A program made the translations under genes and the position numbers. The notes beneath the pieces were generated by a model. The model had not been told where the DNA came from and ran no database searches. It worked only from the letters and a program-made list of their open reading frames with translations. From assembly GCA_039184415.1 (NCBI GenBank), contig JBCDBB010000007.1, positions 1 through 44,137 on the forward strand: a stretch of DNA of 44,137 nt, read 5' to 3'. This document shows, piece by piece, positions 24,066 to 32,905 of this stretch (position 1 is the first letter of the stretch; each line of letters opens with the position of its first letter). This stretch comes from JANSYP01 sp039184415. GTDB lineage: Bacteria; Pseudomonadota; Alphaproteobacteria; Rhodobacterales; Rhodobacteraceae.

Positions 24066-26648
24066 ATGCGTCTGCGGCCAGTTGGTCATTCAAGGTATAC
24101 CGCGGTCGATACCGTCGGGTTGATCGGTCCTTCCTATGCGACATTGCCCTTCTCCTTGCGCGTGCTGGCAGAGAGCGCTGCACGCCATTCCGAAGGTGGC
24201 GAAGCCGCGCAACTGGTGGCCGCCCGGAACGGCGATGCGGTCCCTTTCCGGCCTGCTCGGCTGCTGCTCCACGACATGCTGGGCATCCCGGCGCTCGTCG
24301 ACATCATGGCAATGCGCGATCATCTGGCCGAAAACGGGGGCGATCCCGATTTGGTGGATATGAGCCTCCCGGTCGACCTGATCATCGACCATTCGATGAC
24401 GATCAACCATTGGGCGGATAGGTTCGCACTGACAGACAACATGGCGAGAGAGTTTGAAGTGAACCGTGAACGGTTTGCCTTTCTCAAAGCCTGCGCTGTC
24501 CGCTTCCCGCGCTTGCGGGTGATCCCGCCCGGGGGCGGAATCTGTCATCAGGTCAACCTCGAGTATCTCGGTCAAACGGTTCTGCCTGCGGAAGCCGATC
24601 CGACGCTTCTCATCCCGGATTCCAGCCTGGGCACCGACAGTCACACGCCTATGATAAATGCCCTCGGCATCGCCGGATGGGGCATTGGAGGCCTGGAGGC
24701 CGAGGCCATTTTGTTTGGTGAAACGACGGCTGTGAACGTGCCGAAGGTCATCGGGCTGGAGGTCACGGGCACCCCGTCCCACGACATCACAGCCACCGAC
24801 ATCGCGCTTGTGATCGCGGAGAAGCTGCGCGCAATTGGCGTCGTCGACACCTATGTGGAACTCTTCGGCCCGGGCTATCCCCACCTGAGCATCCCGGATC
24901 GCGCGACCATCGCCAACATGGCGCCGGAGTATGGCTCGACCATGGTCTTCTGTCCGGTCGACAGCAACACGTTGCGCTACCTGACGGAGACCGGGCGCGG
25001 CGTCGATCTTGTTCGCACGGAGTCCTATTGCCGGATGCAAGGGCTGTGGGCAGAGGCTGGTGGCACCGGAAGCATCGAATATGACGCGGTAACGCAGCTC
25101 GATCTCGGGTCCATCGGCCGGTCGGTATCAGGGCCCGCCAAGCCGGAACAACGCATCGATCTCGGCGCGGCGACGGTGCGGCTCAGCCTTGCCGACGAAG
25201 GCGCCAGGCGCGTGCCGGTGGCAGGCATGGACCATGATATCGGCGATGGGGATGTGATCATCGCCGCAATCACCAGCTGCACCAACACCGCCAATCCGCG
25301 CAATATGGTGCTTGCAGGTCTTGTCGCCCGCAATGCGGTGCAGCGCGGGCTTGAGGTCCCGCCGCACGTGAAGACCTCGCTCGCGCCGGGATCGCGTGTG
25401 GTGGCCCAATATCTCCAGAACAGTGGCCTGCAAGAGCCCCTGGATACACTTGGCTTCGAGGTCGCCGCGTTCTCCTGTTCCACCTGCAACGGCATGTCAG
25501 GGCCACTGCACCCCACCCACGAAACCGCAATCAAAGAGAACGACATCAAGGGTGTCGCTGTTTTGTCAGGTAACCGCAACTTTGCCGGACGCATTCATCC
25601 GCTCGCCTCGCGCAACATGATCGCCTCCCCGCCGCTCGTCGTGGGCTACGCACTCCTCGGGTCGATCCTGAAAGACATCACCACGGAACCTGTGGGGGTC
25701 GACCAAACAGGCCAGCCGGTGATGTTTTCGGACCTTTGGCCAAGCGCAGAAGAGGTGAACGCGATCATCCAAGCCCATGTGACACCCCAGGCATTCCGCG
25801 ACAACTACGGCGCCATCGCAGAGGTCAATCCTGATTGGAACGCGCTGGAAGCCAGCAGCGGGGCCTACGATTGGGCGCCGTCGACCTATGTGTCCTTTCC
25901 ACCATTCGTGCGGTCGATTTCGGCCGACACTGGGGTCGACAAAACGTTCCATGGTCTGCGCCCACTGGCGATCCTCGGCGATGGCGTGACCACCGATCAC
26001 ATTTCGCCGTCGGGCATGATCACACCGGAGTCCGAAGCCGGGCGTTTCCTCTGCACTCAGGGTGTCGCACCTCGAGACTTCAATTCCTTCGGGACGCGCC
26101 GTGGCTGTTCGGATGTGGTCATCCGATCCACCTTCGCGAATTACCGCCTGCAAAATGAGATGGTGCCCGGACAGGAAGGCAGCTGGACGCGGATCCAGCC
26201 GGACGGGGCAGTCACAACGATCTTTCAAGCCATCCAGACCTATCTGGATCGTGGCCAGGGCCTGATCGTGATCGGTGGCCAAGATTATGGCTGCGGTTCG
26301 TCCCGCGACACGGCGGCAAAGGCCCCGTGGCTGGCCGGCATACGCGCCGTCATTGCCGAGAGTTTCGAACGCATTCACCGGTCGAACCTCGTGAATATGG
26401 GAATCGCGCCGCTGTGTTTTCCAGCAGGCGTCACGCGTCGAACGCTGAACCTGGACGGTAGCGAGACCTACGACCTTGACCTGTCGGATGATCTGACCTC
26501 GGCACATCTGACCATCCGGCGCGCCGACGGGCGACGCGAAGAGACACCTCTGGACCTGCGCCTCTACAACGAGAAAGAACGCGACACCTTCGCCGAAGGC
26601 GGGCTGTTGCCCCGTGCTTTTCGCGATTTCCTGGGGCGCGCGGCCTGA
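24066..26648 (+). CDS. Aconitase-family hydratase (AcnA/AcnD-like)
   Basis: 860 residues in one chain, as in AcnA/IRP-type aconitases and Fe/S-dependent 2-methylcitrate dehydratase AcnD. The three [4Fe-4S] ligands are visible: Cys405 in AITSCTNTANP, and Cys471 and Cys474 in FSCSTCNGMSGPL. Other family motifs are PDSSLGTDSHTPMIN, GVTTDHISPSG and QDYGCGSSRDTAAK (swivelling C-terminal domain). The stop overlaps the PrpF start (TGATG). Next to PrpF, an AcnD-like 2-methylcitrate to 2-methylaconitate dehydration is the usual reading. Without a methylcitrate synthase nearby, another tricarboxylate or a dimethylmaleate-type substrate is equally possible. It is unlikely to be the housekeeping aconitase, given the cluster. 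Confidence 0.9.
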   Translation: MRLRPVGHSRYTAVDTVGLIGPSYATLPFSLRVLAESAARHSEGGEAAQLVAARNGDAVPFRPARLLLHDMLGIPALVDIMAMRDHLAENGGDPDLVDMSLPVDLIIDHSMTINHWADRFALTDNMAREFEVNRERFAFLKACAVRFPRLRVIPPGGGICHQVNLEYLGQTVLPAEADPTLLIPDSSLGTDSHTPMINALGIAGWGIGGLEAEAILFGETTAVNVPKVIGLEVTGTPSHDITATDIALVIAEKLRAIGVVDTYVELFGPGYPHLSIPDRATIANMAPEYGSTMVFCPVDSNTLRYLTETGRGVDLVRTESYCRMQGLWAEAGGTGSIEYDAVTQLDLGSIGRSVSGPAKPEQRIDLGAATVRLSLADEGARRVPVAGMDHDIGDGDVIIAAITSCTNTANPRNMVLAGLVARNAVQRGLEVPPHVKTSLAPGSRVVAQYLQNSGLQEPLDTLGFEVAAFSCSTCNGMSGPLHPTHETAIKENDIKGVAVLSGNRNFAGRIHPLASRNMIASPPLVVGYALLGSILKDITTEPVGVDQTGQPVMFSDLWPSAEEVNAIIQAHVTPQAFRDNYGAIAEVNPDWNALEASSGAYDWAPSTYVSFPPFVRSISADTGVDKTFHGLRPLAILGDGVTTDHISPSGMITPESEAGRFLCTQGVAPRDFNSFGTRRGCSDVVIRSTFANYRLQNEMVPGQEGSWTRIQPDGAVTTIFQAIQTYLDRGQGLIVIGGQDYGCGSSRDTAAKAPWLAGIRAVIAESFERIHRSNLVNMGIAPLCFPAGVTRRTLNLDGSETYDLDLSDDLTSAHLTIRRADGRREETPLDLRLYNEKERDTFAEGGLLPRAFRDFLGRAA

Positions 26649-27796
26649 TGGCGACCCGTCGCCTCCGGGCTGCGTTCTACCGCGGCGGAACATCCAAGGC
26701 GGTGGTCTTCAATGCCGCCGATCTGCCGTCCGACAGGGCGCAGCGCGATGCCATCTTCCTTCACGTCCTGGGCAGTCCTGATCGGTTTGGCCGGCAGTTG
26801 AACGGAATGGGTGGCGGACTCTCGTCTCTGTCCAAGGTCGTCATTGTTGCTCCATCCGACCATCCCGGCGCTGACGTCGACTATACTTTCGTGCAGATCG
26901 CGGTGCGGGAGCCTGTAGCCGACTATGGGTCGACTTGCGGCAACATGTCCTCGGCCGTGGGGCCTTTCGCCCTAGAAGAAGGGTTGGTCGACGTAACGGA
27001 CGGCGACGCGCTTGTACGCATCCACAATACGAATACCGGCCAGATCTATCATGCGCGATTTGCCGTCCGTGACGGCACGGCCATCGAGGAGGGCACATTC
27101 GAAATCCCGGGCGTCGACGGCAGCGGGGCACAGATCACGCTCGATTTCCTGAAACCCGGCGGGGCCGTCACCGGCGCGCTCCTCCCGACCGGCGCGGCGA
27201 TAGACCGGATCACCACCGAGGCGGATGAGCAGTTTGAGGTCTCCCTGGTCGACGCCGCCAACCCCGTTGTGTTCGTCCGCGCGGAGGATGTGGGCTGCCG
27301 CGGCACCGAAGCGCCGGACGTGCTTGACCGGGACACTGAACTGATGACCCGGATGGAGCAGATCCGCCGCGACGGGGCCGTCGCGATGGGAATGGCACGC
27401 AGCAGAGATGCCGTTGCCCTGTCGAACCCGAAGGTCGCGATGGTGGCAGCCGCGCGGTCATTCACGGCACTCGACGGTGAGACCCATACATCTGACAGCC
27501 ACGACATCACCGTGCGCCTGATCTCAATGGGCAATTTTCACAAGGCCATCACCCTGTCTGGCGGGCTCTGCGTGGCAATTGCCGCGCAAATCCCGGGAAC
27601 ACTGCTAAACGCGATCGCCCCGAATCGCGAACCTTTACAGGTAGGTAACCCGTCCGGTGTGTTGCCCGTCAGCGCTGTGGTCGAAGTGACCGAAAGCGGC
27701 CCCCACGCCAAATCGGCCACCACTTTTCGCACCTTCCGCCGCTTGATGGAGGGCGCGGTCCTTTATCCTGAACGCCTGCTGGAGCCACAAGCCTGA
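26648..27796 (+). CDS. prpF: PrpF-family isomerase (2-methylaconitate/methylitaconate isomerase type)
   Basis: 382 residues, the length of PrpF (about 390). N-terminal RAAFYRGGTSKAVVF (7-21) and DYGSTCGNMSSAVGPFA (92-108, Cys97) are family signatures. PrpF is a diaminopimelate-epimerase-fold enzyme that shifts a proton between trans- and cis-2-methylaconitate; relatives isomerise 3-methylitaconate or aconitate. The start overlaps the hydratase stop (TGATG), indicating coupled translation and a joint pathway. The TctCBA importer follows after 70 bp. Confidence 0.92.
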   Translation: MATRRLRAAFYRGGTSKAVVFNAADLPSDRAQRDAIFLHVLGSPDRFGRQLNGMGGGLSSLSKVVIVAPSDHPGADVDYTFVQIAVREPVADYGSTCGNMSSAVGPFALEEGLVDVTDGDALVRIHNTNTGQIYHARFAVRDGTAIEEGTFEIPGVDGSGAQITLDFLKPGGAVTGALLPTGAAIDRITTEADEQFEVSLVDAANPVVFVRAEDVGCRGTEAPDVLDRDTELMTRMEQIRRDGAVAMGMARSRDAVALSNPKVAMVAAARSFTALDGETHTSDSHDITVRLISMGNFHKAITLSGGLCVAIAAQIPGTLLNAIAPNREPLQVGNPSGVLPVSAVVEVTESGPHAKSATTFRTFRRLMEGAVLYPERLLEPQA

Positions 27797-27866
27797 AAAT
27801 CACCGAAACCCCGCCCGGTCCAACGACATCGGGAGGGAAACCAATCGTCGATAAGGGAGGATACCG

Positions 27867-28850
27867 ATGACGATCTTTAGACTGACCCGCCGCGTTACCG
27901 TGGCGGCGATGGCCGCCGCGATTGCACTAGGCACCCAGGCCATCGCCCAAAACCAGGTCCTGGATGACATCCATTTCCTGATCCCCGGAGGCGCCGGCGG
28001 CGGCTGGGACGGCACGGCTCGCGGAACCGGTGAGGCCCTCACCAAGGCCGGCCTCGTCGGCAAGGCGACCTACGAAAACATGTCGGGCGGCGGCGGAGGC
28101 AAGGCCATCGGGTTCCTCATTGAGAATGCCAAGAGCAACCACGGCACACTCATGGTCAACTCCACGCCCATTGTGATCCGGTCCCTGACCGGTGTGTTTC
28201 CGCAGAACTTCCGCGACCTGACACTGGTGGCGGGCACCATCGGCGACTATGCCGCTCTGGTGGTCGCCGCTGACGGTCCGATCCAGAACCTCGACGATCT
28301 GATCGAGGCCTTCAACACCGACCCGGACGGTACCGCCGTGGGTGGAGGATCCGTTCCCGGCGGGATGGACCATCTGGTGGCCGCGATGGTGTTTCAGGAT
28401 GCAGGGGCAGACCCGATTGCAATGAAGTACGTCCCCTATGACGGCGGCGGGGCCACCATGGCCGGATTGCTCTCGGGCGAGGTGCAAACCGTCTCCATCG
28501 GCTTTTCAGAGGCGGTCGAACTGGCCAAGGCCGGCGAGGTGCGCATCATCGGCGTGACCTCCGAGGAGCGCGTGGACGCCTTCCCTGACGCGCCGACGAT
28601 GAAGGAGCAAGGGAACGATACCGTCTTCGTCAACTGGCGGGGTTTCTTCGCAGCCCCGGAATTGCCGGAAGAGCAGTTGGCGGCCTATCAGGAGGTACTG
28701 GCCAAAATGTACGACAGCGCTGAGTGGGAAGAAGTGCGCAACCGCAATGGCTGGGTGAACATCCACAACAGCGGCGACGATTTCCGCAGCTTTCTGGAAA
28801 ACCAGGAACAGGTGATCGGCGATCTGATGAAGCAGCTCGGCTTCCTCTAA
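27867..28850 (+). CDS. tctC: Tripartite tricarboxylate transporter substrate-binding protein (TctC-like)
   Basis: 327 residues with a signal peptide (hydrophobic TVAAMAAAIALGTQAIA, cleavage near AIA-QNQV). Mature start LDDIHFLIPGGAGGGWDGTAR is the TctC/Bug family opening, where the GGWD loop grips the carboxylate. Also seen are VPGGMDHLVAAMV and VPYDGGGATMAGLLSGEV. Ribosome site GGGAGG lies just upstream of 27867. It captures a tri- or dicarboxylate in the periplasm for the TctBA carrier. Confidence 0.93.
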   Translation: MTIFRLTRRVTVAAMAAAIALGTQAIAQNQVLDDIHFLIPGGAGGGWDGTARGTGEALTKAGLVGKATYENMSGGGGGKAIGFLIENAKSNHGTLMVNSTPIVIRSLTGVFPQNFRDLTLVAGTIGDYAALVVAADGPIQNLDDLIEAFNTDPDGTAVGGGSVPGGMDHLVAAMVFQDAGADPIAMKYVPYDGGGATMAGLLSGEVQTVSIGFSEAVELAKAGEVRIIGVTSEERVDAFPDAPTMKEQGNDTVFVNWRGFFAAPELPEEQLAAYQEVLAKMYDSAEWEEVRNRNGWVNIHNSGDDFRSFLENQEQVIGDLMKQLGFL

Positions 28851-28895
28851 GGCCACTCGGCCGACCACAAGCCTGCATGAGAGACACCGTCTGAT

Positions 28896-28917
28896 CCGGA
28901 GCACCTGCGTGCTCCGG
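28896..28917 (+). promoter_or_regulatory. Intercistronic hairpin between tctC and tctB
   Basis: Perfect 9-bp inverted repeat CCGGAGCAC / GTGCTCCGG (28896-28904, 28909-28917) with a CTGC tetraloop, 46 nt after the tctC stop. No T-run follows, so it is more likely an mRNA-stabilising or attenuating hairpin that lifts binding-protein output over the membrane subunits than a full terminator (inference). Confidence 0.6.
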
Positions 28918-28952
28918 GCCGGACCAACATGTTCAAATGGGAGGGGGAGACC

Positions 28953-29444
28953 GTGGCTCTAGACCGTTGGATTGCCTTTGTAATTTTGCTGATCTGCGTG
29001 CTTTACGGATACGCAGCCTACTTCACCATGGACGCGATCCTGCCGCCGATCATGCAGCGCAGTCCGATCTGGCCATCGAGTTTTCCCAAGGTTCTGGCCG
29101 TCGGCGGGATCCTCCTGTCGCTCGCCGCGCTGTTCGGTCTGGAGGCCTCGGCCCAGCAGGACAAGCCGGGCGAGATCCCGTTCGCGCGCATCCTGGAATA
29201 TAATCTCGGGCAAGCGCTGCTGCTTCTGGCGCTGATGGTGGCCTATGCTCTGCTAATCCGGCCCGCGGGCTTCCTGCTCTCGACCTTTCTCTTTCTGTTC
29301 CTGGGCAGTTTCATCCTAGGCGAACGGCGGTTCGTGCTGATGGGCTCGGTCGCGGCCATCGCCGCAGCAAGCGTCTGGCTACTCGTCGACCGCGTTCTCG
29401 GCATCTTTCTGAGCCCACTGCCGGGCCTGCTGATCGGAGCCTGA
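28953..29444 (+). CDS. tctB: Tripartite tricarboxylate transporter small membrane subunit (TctB-like)
   Basis: 163 residues with four hydrophobic helices (for example WIAFVILLICVLYGYAAYF and ALLLLALMVAYALLI), the standard TctB layout. I prefer the GTG at 28953 because GGAGGGGGAG lies immediately upstream. An ATG at 28929 would add eight residues but has no comparable ribosome site. It pairs with TctA, whose gene begins 1 bp after this stop. Confidence 0.85.
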   Translation: MALDRWIAFVILLICVLYGYAAYFTMDAILPPIMQRSPIWPSSFPKVLAVGGILLSLAALFGLEASAQQDKPGEIPFARILEYNLGQALLLLALMVAYALLIRPAGFLLSTFLFLFLGSFILGERRFVLMGSVAAIAAASVWLLVDRVLGIFLSPLPGLLIGA

Positions 29445-29445
29445 C

Positions 29446-30978
29446 ATGCTTGAAGGACTCATGACAGGGCTGGCAACGGCCTTCACTTTTACTAACATCA
29501 TGATGGTCATCGGCGGATGCCTGATCGGAACCTTCATCGGCATGCTTCCGGGGTTGGGTCCGATGTCGATCATCGCGATCATGATCCCGGTGGCGATCAC
29601 AATCGGGGATCCTGCGACCGCCCTGATCCTGTTGGCAGGCGTCTATTACGGCGCCGTTTTCGGTGGCTCGACTAGTTCGATCCTGATCAACGCGCCCGGC
29701 GTGGCCTCCACCGTGGCAACGAGCTTCGACGGCTACCCGTTGGCGCGTGCCGGCAAGGCCGGCAAGGCGCTCACCGTCGCCGCCATCGCGTCCTTTGCCG
29801 GTGGGACCATCGGCGCGATCCTGTTGCTGGTCTTTGCCCCTGCTCTGGCGTCCGTCGCGCTACTCTTTCACTCCGCCGAGTACTTCGCACTGATGGTCGT
29901 CGGGCTTTCGGCGATTGCCGCCTTTGCCGGAGCAGGTCAGGTCGTCAAGGCGCTCCTGATGACCTTTCTGGGATTGATCATGGCCACCATCGGCGAAGGT
30001 GTTCTGTTCAACGCGCCACGCTTCACGATGGGGATCATGGATCTTCAGTCGGGGATCGGCTTCATCACCTTGGCCATGGCGCTTTTCGCGTTGCCCGAGG
30101 CGATCTATCTTGTACTCGACCCGAAACGGTCGAAGACCGGGGACGGCGACGGGAGCAACATAAAGGACCTGCGCATCACCCGCGACGAGGCCAAACGAAT
30201 CGCGCCGGTCATCGGCCGACAATCGATTCAGGGCTTCTTCATAGGCGTGCTTCCAGGCGCCGGCGCGACCATTGCGAGCTTTCTGGGCTACGCGGTCGAG
30301 CGCAACATTGCGAGCAAGGAGGAACAGGAGAAGTTCGGGAAAGGATCGGTCAAGGGAATCGCAGCACCCGAAAGCGCCAACAACGCCGCCTGCACCGGAT
30401 CGTTCGTGCCGCTTCTGACGCTCGGCATTCCCGGATCCGGGACAACCGCAATCCTGCTCGGCGCGCTCATCGCTCTGAATGTCAGTCCTGGCCCGCGCCT
30501 GATGGTCGACGAGCCCGACATCTTCTGGGCTGTGATCATCTCGATGTATCTGGGCAACCTGGTTCTCCTGATCCTGAACCTGCCGCTGATCCCCTACATC
30601 GCCAAGGTTCTGTCCGTTCCGCGCAACTTCCTGATCCCCTTCATCCTCTTCTTCACGTTGATGGGTGCCTATATCGGGCAGAACAACGCAACCGAACTCC
30701 TGATCCTTGTCGGTTTCGGGATGTCTGCCACATTGCTCCGGTTCGCGGGCTTTCCGTTGGCGCCGCTCCTGATCGGGTTCATCCTAGGCCCTCTATTGGA
30801 GAACAACTTCGCGCGGGCCATGCAGCTATACGATGGGATGAGCTTTGTTTGGGAACGCCCCATGACCCTGGGATTGCTGGTCTTCGCCCTGATCCTTGTG
30901 GTCCTGCCAAGCTATCGGTCTCGCCGCGCGCGCCTAGAGGAGCAGAGCAGAGCCAACAGGGCCGCCGACGGCGACTGA
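29446..30978 (+). CDS. tctA: Tripartite tricarboxylate transporter large membrane subunit (TctA-like)
   Basis: 510 residues with about 11-12 helices. Hallmarks are GTFIGMLPGLGPMSIIAI near the N-terminus, YYGAVFGGSTSSILINAPG (about 66-84), VLPGAGATIASFLGY (about 268-282) and LTLGIPGSGTTAILLGAL (about 325-342). It is the carrier that moves the TctC-bound carboxylate into the cytoplasm, normally with a cation gradient. It is the last gene of the hydratase/isomerase/transporter unit and is followed by a GC-rich hairpin. Confidence 0.95.
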   Translation: MLEGLMTGLATAFTFTNIMMVIGGCLIGTFIGMLPGLGPMSIIAIMIPVAITIGDPATALILLAGVYYGAVFGGSTSSILINAPGVASTVATSFDGYPLARAGKAGKALTVAAIASFAGGTIGAILLLVFAPALASVALLFHSAEYFALMVVGLSAIAAFAGAGQVVKALLMTFLGLIMATIGEGVLFNAPRFTMGIMDLQSGIGFITLAMALFALPEAIYLVLDPKRSKTGDGDGSNIKDLRITRDEAKRIAPVIGRQSIQGFFIGVLPGAGATIASFLGYAVERNIASKEEQEKFGKGSVKGIAAPESANNAACTGSFVPLLTLGIPGSGTTAILLGALIALNVSPGPRLMVDEPDIFWAVIISMYLGNLVLLILNLPLIPYIAKVLSVPRNFLIPFILFFTLMGAYIGQNNATELLILVGFGMSATLLRFAGFPLAPLLIGFILGPLLENNFARAMQLYDGMSFVWERPMTLGLLVFALILVVLPSYRSRRARLEEQSRANRAADGD

Positions 30979-30985
30979 TTACGTA

Positions 30986-31027
30986 CGGCGGCGGCCAATG
31001 CGACCGCCGCCGGTATCGCTACTTTTT
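30986..31027 (+). terminator. GC-rich hairpin after tctA
   Basis: CGGCGGCGG (30986-30994) pairs with CCGCCGCCG (31004-31012) around a 9-nt loop, with TTTTT at 31023-31027 after a 10-nt gap. It sits 8 bp past the tctA stop and meets the end of the convergent phasin gene at 31019. The spaced T-run makes it an imperfect intrinsic terminator, but no other candidate is seen. Confidence 0.45.
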
Positions 31028-31366
31028 CCCCTTGGCGGGTTCGCTGGCCTTGTCGAGATACGTGCGCCCAATTTCCATCAGCCGCGAGGTTTCCTCGTGA
31101 TAGTCGCTGAGCGCTTCCTGAATGAACTTGGCCTGAATTCCGCGCAGCTCTTCAGGGTCGCGGCAGGCCAGCACTTGCTTTTGCGTCTCGACATCCTTTT
31201 CGAAGCGCATGGTCAAAAAACGTGACATTTCCTGGAAATACTGTTGCACGCCGTCGCTCCACGCGGTTCCGCTTGCGGCCAGCGGCCCCAGCCCGGCTTT
31301 CTGAAGTTCGGCCCAAGCCGCCATCGGGTCGTTACTCCCGGCAGTGTTCTTCTGTGCCTTTGTCAT
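31019..31366 (-). CDS. Phasin family protein
   Basis: 115 residues, small and helical. The segment WSDGVQQYFQEMSRFLTMRFEKDVETQKQVL (in blocks, about residues 34-65) followed by IQAKFIQEALSDYHEETSRLMEIG matches the phasin_2 amphipathic helix pattern. Phasins coat polyhydroxyalkanoate granules. I chose the ATG at 31366 (MTKAQKN) because GGGGAGGAC precedes it. It stands alone, convergent with tctA and divergent from the protease. The Lys-rich C-terminus (EPAKGKK) is typical. Confidence 0.82.
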   Translation of the reverse strand: MTKAQKNTAGSNDPMAAWAELQKAGLGPLAASGTAWSDGVQQYFQEMSRFLTMRFEKDVETQKQVLACRDPEELRGIQAKFIQEALSDYHEETSRLMEIGRTYLDKASEPAKGKK

Positions 31367-31599
31367 GTCTTGTCCTCCCCAAACGGACGGCTCGGGCGCT
31401 GCATGCGTATGGCCGCGCCAGCCATCGACAAGTGTTTCGCGATGTAAAACGATGCAAGTTTCAGCGCACCATCTCCCCCTGAACATAGTGCGAGTAGTGC
31501 GGATTTCCGACGCCATCACGGCGGTCTGAGTTGGTCGGGCTCTCATCCGTCGATATACCGCTCGGTTGCGGAGACAGGCGCGCTGTGCAACGCAAGGCA

Positions 31600-32874
31600 A
31601 TGCGCGCCCGCATCCCTCCAATGGCCCTCGCGCTTTCGATCGCGCTGGTGGACCCGACCGCAAGTACCGCAGATGTCGCGACGGAGTGGGTTCAACGCAC
31701 CATCACTACGCTCTGCCCGCGCGGTGACCTTACCGGGCTCGACGCACAGATGGAACTGCCAGGAAGCTGGCTGCTTGAGGACAGGCGCACTCCCCCGGAT
31801 GGAGAGCCGCGGCGGATCACGCTCCGGCTGGCCCTGCCCCATGGTGACGAAGTTGAAGTCGAGCGCCGTCAATTCGGAGGGCAGCTCAGACAATTCCGCG
31901 TCTCCTATTTCGAGCAAACCGGCGGCGCCCTGCAGCCGAATCTCATGGCGATTGCGGACGGATCCTGCGTGATCGGATCGGGACGCGCGATCCGCTATGA
32001 GTCGCCCTGGCGCTTTCTAGATCAGCTCGACGGCGATCTGGCGAGCCTGCGCTGGACCGAAACGCTCCAGGCGCCATGGCCACCGGGCCAAGATCCCGGC
32101 GGTGTTCGTGTCGGACTGATCGACTCCGGGCTGGCCTACGATCTGCCGCTTTTTCGCGACCGGCTGGCACGGGACGAAGACGGCCGGCCTGTCGGGTATG
32201 ACTACTGGGATTTGGACCCCTGGCCCTATGACGGCGATGTGGCGCGCGGTCCCTTCCTGCCGATCCGCCATGGCACGGCAGTGGCATCGATTCTTGCGCG
32301 CGAGGCGCCGGATGCCGCGCTTGTCCCCTTCCGCTATCCGCGCCCCGACATGAGCCGTCTGGCCGATCTGGTGGACCGCGCCGCAGCCGCAGGTGTGCGG
32401 ATTCTCGCTGTGCCGCTGGGCAGCAGGACGCGTGATGATTGGAGCGCCTTTGCCGAAGCCCTGGCGCGGCACGATATCCTCGCCATCGTCTCGGCGGGCA
32501 ATGACGGGCGCGACATCGATGCGGACCCGGTTTGGCCGGCAGCTCTCGGGCTCGACCAGATGATTGTTGTGACCTCCTCGGACGGCTCCGGGCGACTTGC
32601 CGACGGATCGAACTGGGGTGCGCGCAGCGTGAATGTGATGCTTCCGGCCGAAAACCAACCAGTAGTCGATTTCCGCGGCGCGTCCGGTTCTGCCTCGGGG
32701 ACGAGCTATGCGGTGCCGCGGCTGGCGGCGCTGGCCGCCCGGCTCCTGGATGCAGACCCACAGCGAAGCACCACCTCGCTCAAGGCAGCCATTCTCGCCC
32801 GCGCAATCCCTTCGCCCTATGAGGACCGTCCCGTGACCTCCGCCGGCTGGATCCCTGATCCATTGGCCGAGTAG
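31600..32874 (+). CDS. Secreted subtilisin-like (S8) serine protease
   Basis: 424 residues. A short hydrophobic leader (PPMALALSIALVDPTASTA) suggests export. The S8 catalytic residues are all present: Asp175 in VGLIDSGLAYD, His224 in IRHGTAVASIL, oxyanion Asn301 in SAGNDGR, and Ser369 in GTSYAVPRLAALAARL. About 160 residues of unrecognised sequence precede the catalytic domain. I chose the ATG at 31600 with AAGG nearby; a TTG at 31531 would spoil the leader. The gene is convergent with the tandem S1-type protease at 32896. Its target is unknown. A role in periplasmic maturation or quality control is possible. Confidence 0.85.
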   Translation: MRARIPPMALALSIALVDPTASTADVATEWVQRTITTLCPRGDLTGLDAQMELPGSWLLEDRRTPPDGEPRRITLRLALPHGDEVEVERRQFGGQLRQFRVSYFEQTGGALQPNLMAIADGSCVIGSGRAIRYESPWRFLDQLDGDLASLRWTETLQAPWPPGQDPGGVRVGLIDSGLAYDLPLFRDRLARDEDGRPVGYDYWDLDPWPYDGDVARGPFLPIRHGTAVASILAREAPDAALVPFRYPRPDMSRLADLVDRAAAAGVRILAVPLGSRTRDDWSAFAEALARHDILAIVSAGNDGRDIDADPVWPAALGLDQMIVVTSSDGSGRLADGSNWGARSVNVMLPAENQPVVDFRGASGSASGTSYAVPRLAALAARLLDADPQRSTTSLKAAILARAIPSPYEDRPVTSAGWIPDPLAE

Positions 32875-32879
32875 TGGAT

Positions 32880-32905
32880 GCGACGTTCTACTGCCTCAAC
32901 GTCGC
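32880..32905. terminator. Inverted repeat between convergent protease genes
   Basis: Perfect 8-bp dyad GCGACGTT (32880-32887) / AACGTCGC (32898-32905) with a 10-nt loop, lying between the S8 stop (32874) and overlapping the stop of the convergent protease (32896). It could act as a shared terminator, but no T-run is present on either strand, so function is uncertain. Confidence 0.35.

Noticed and set aside
31367..31599. Small open frames in the gap between the phasin and S8 protease genes
   Set aside because: They have no ribosome sites or recognisable content and overlap each other on both strands; the gap is best read as a divergent promoter region.
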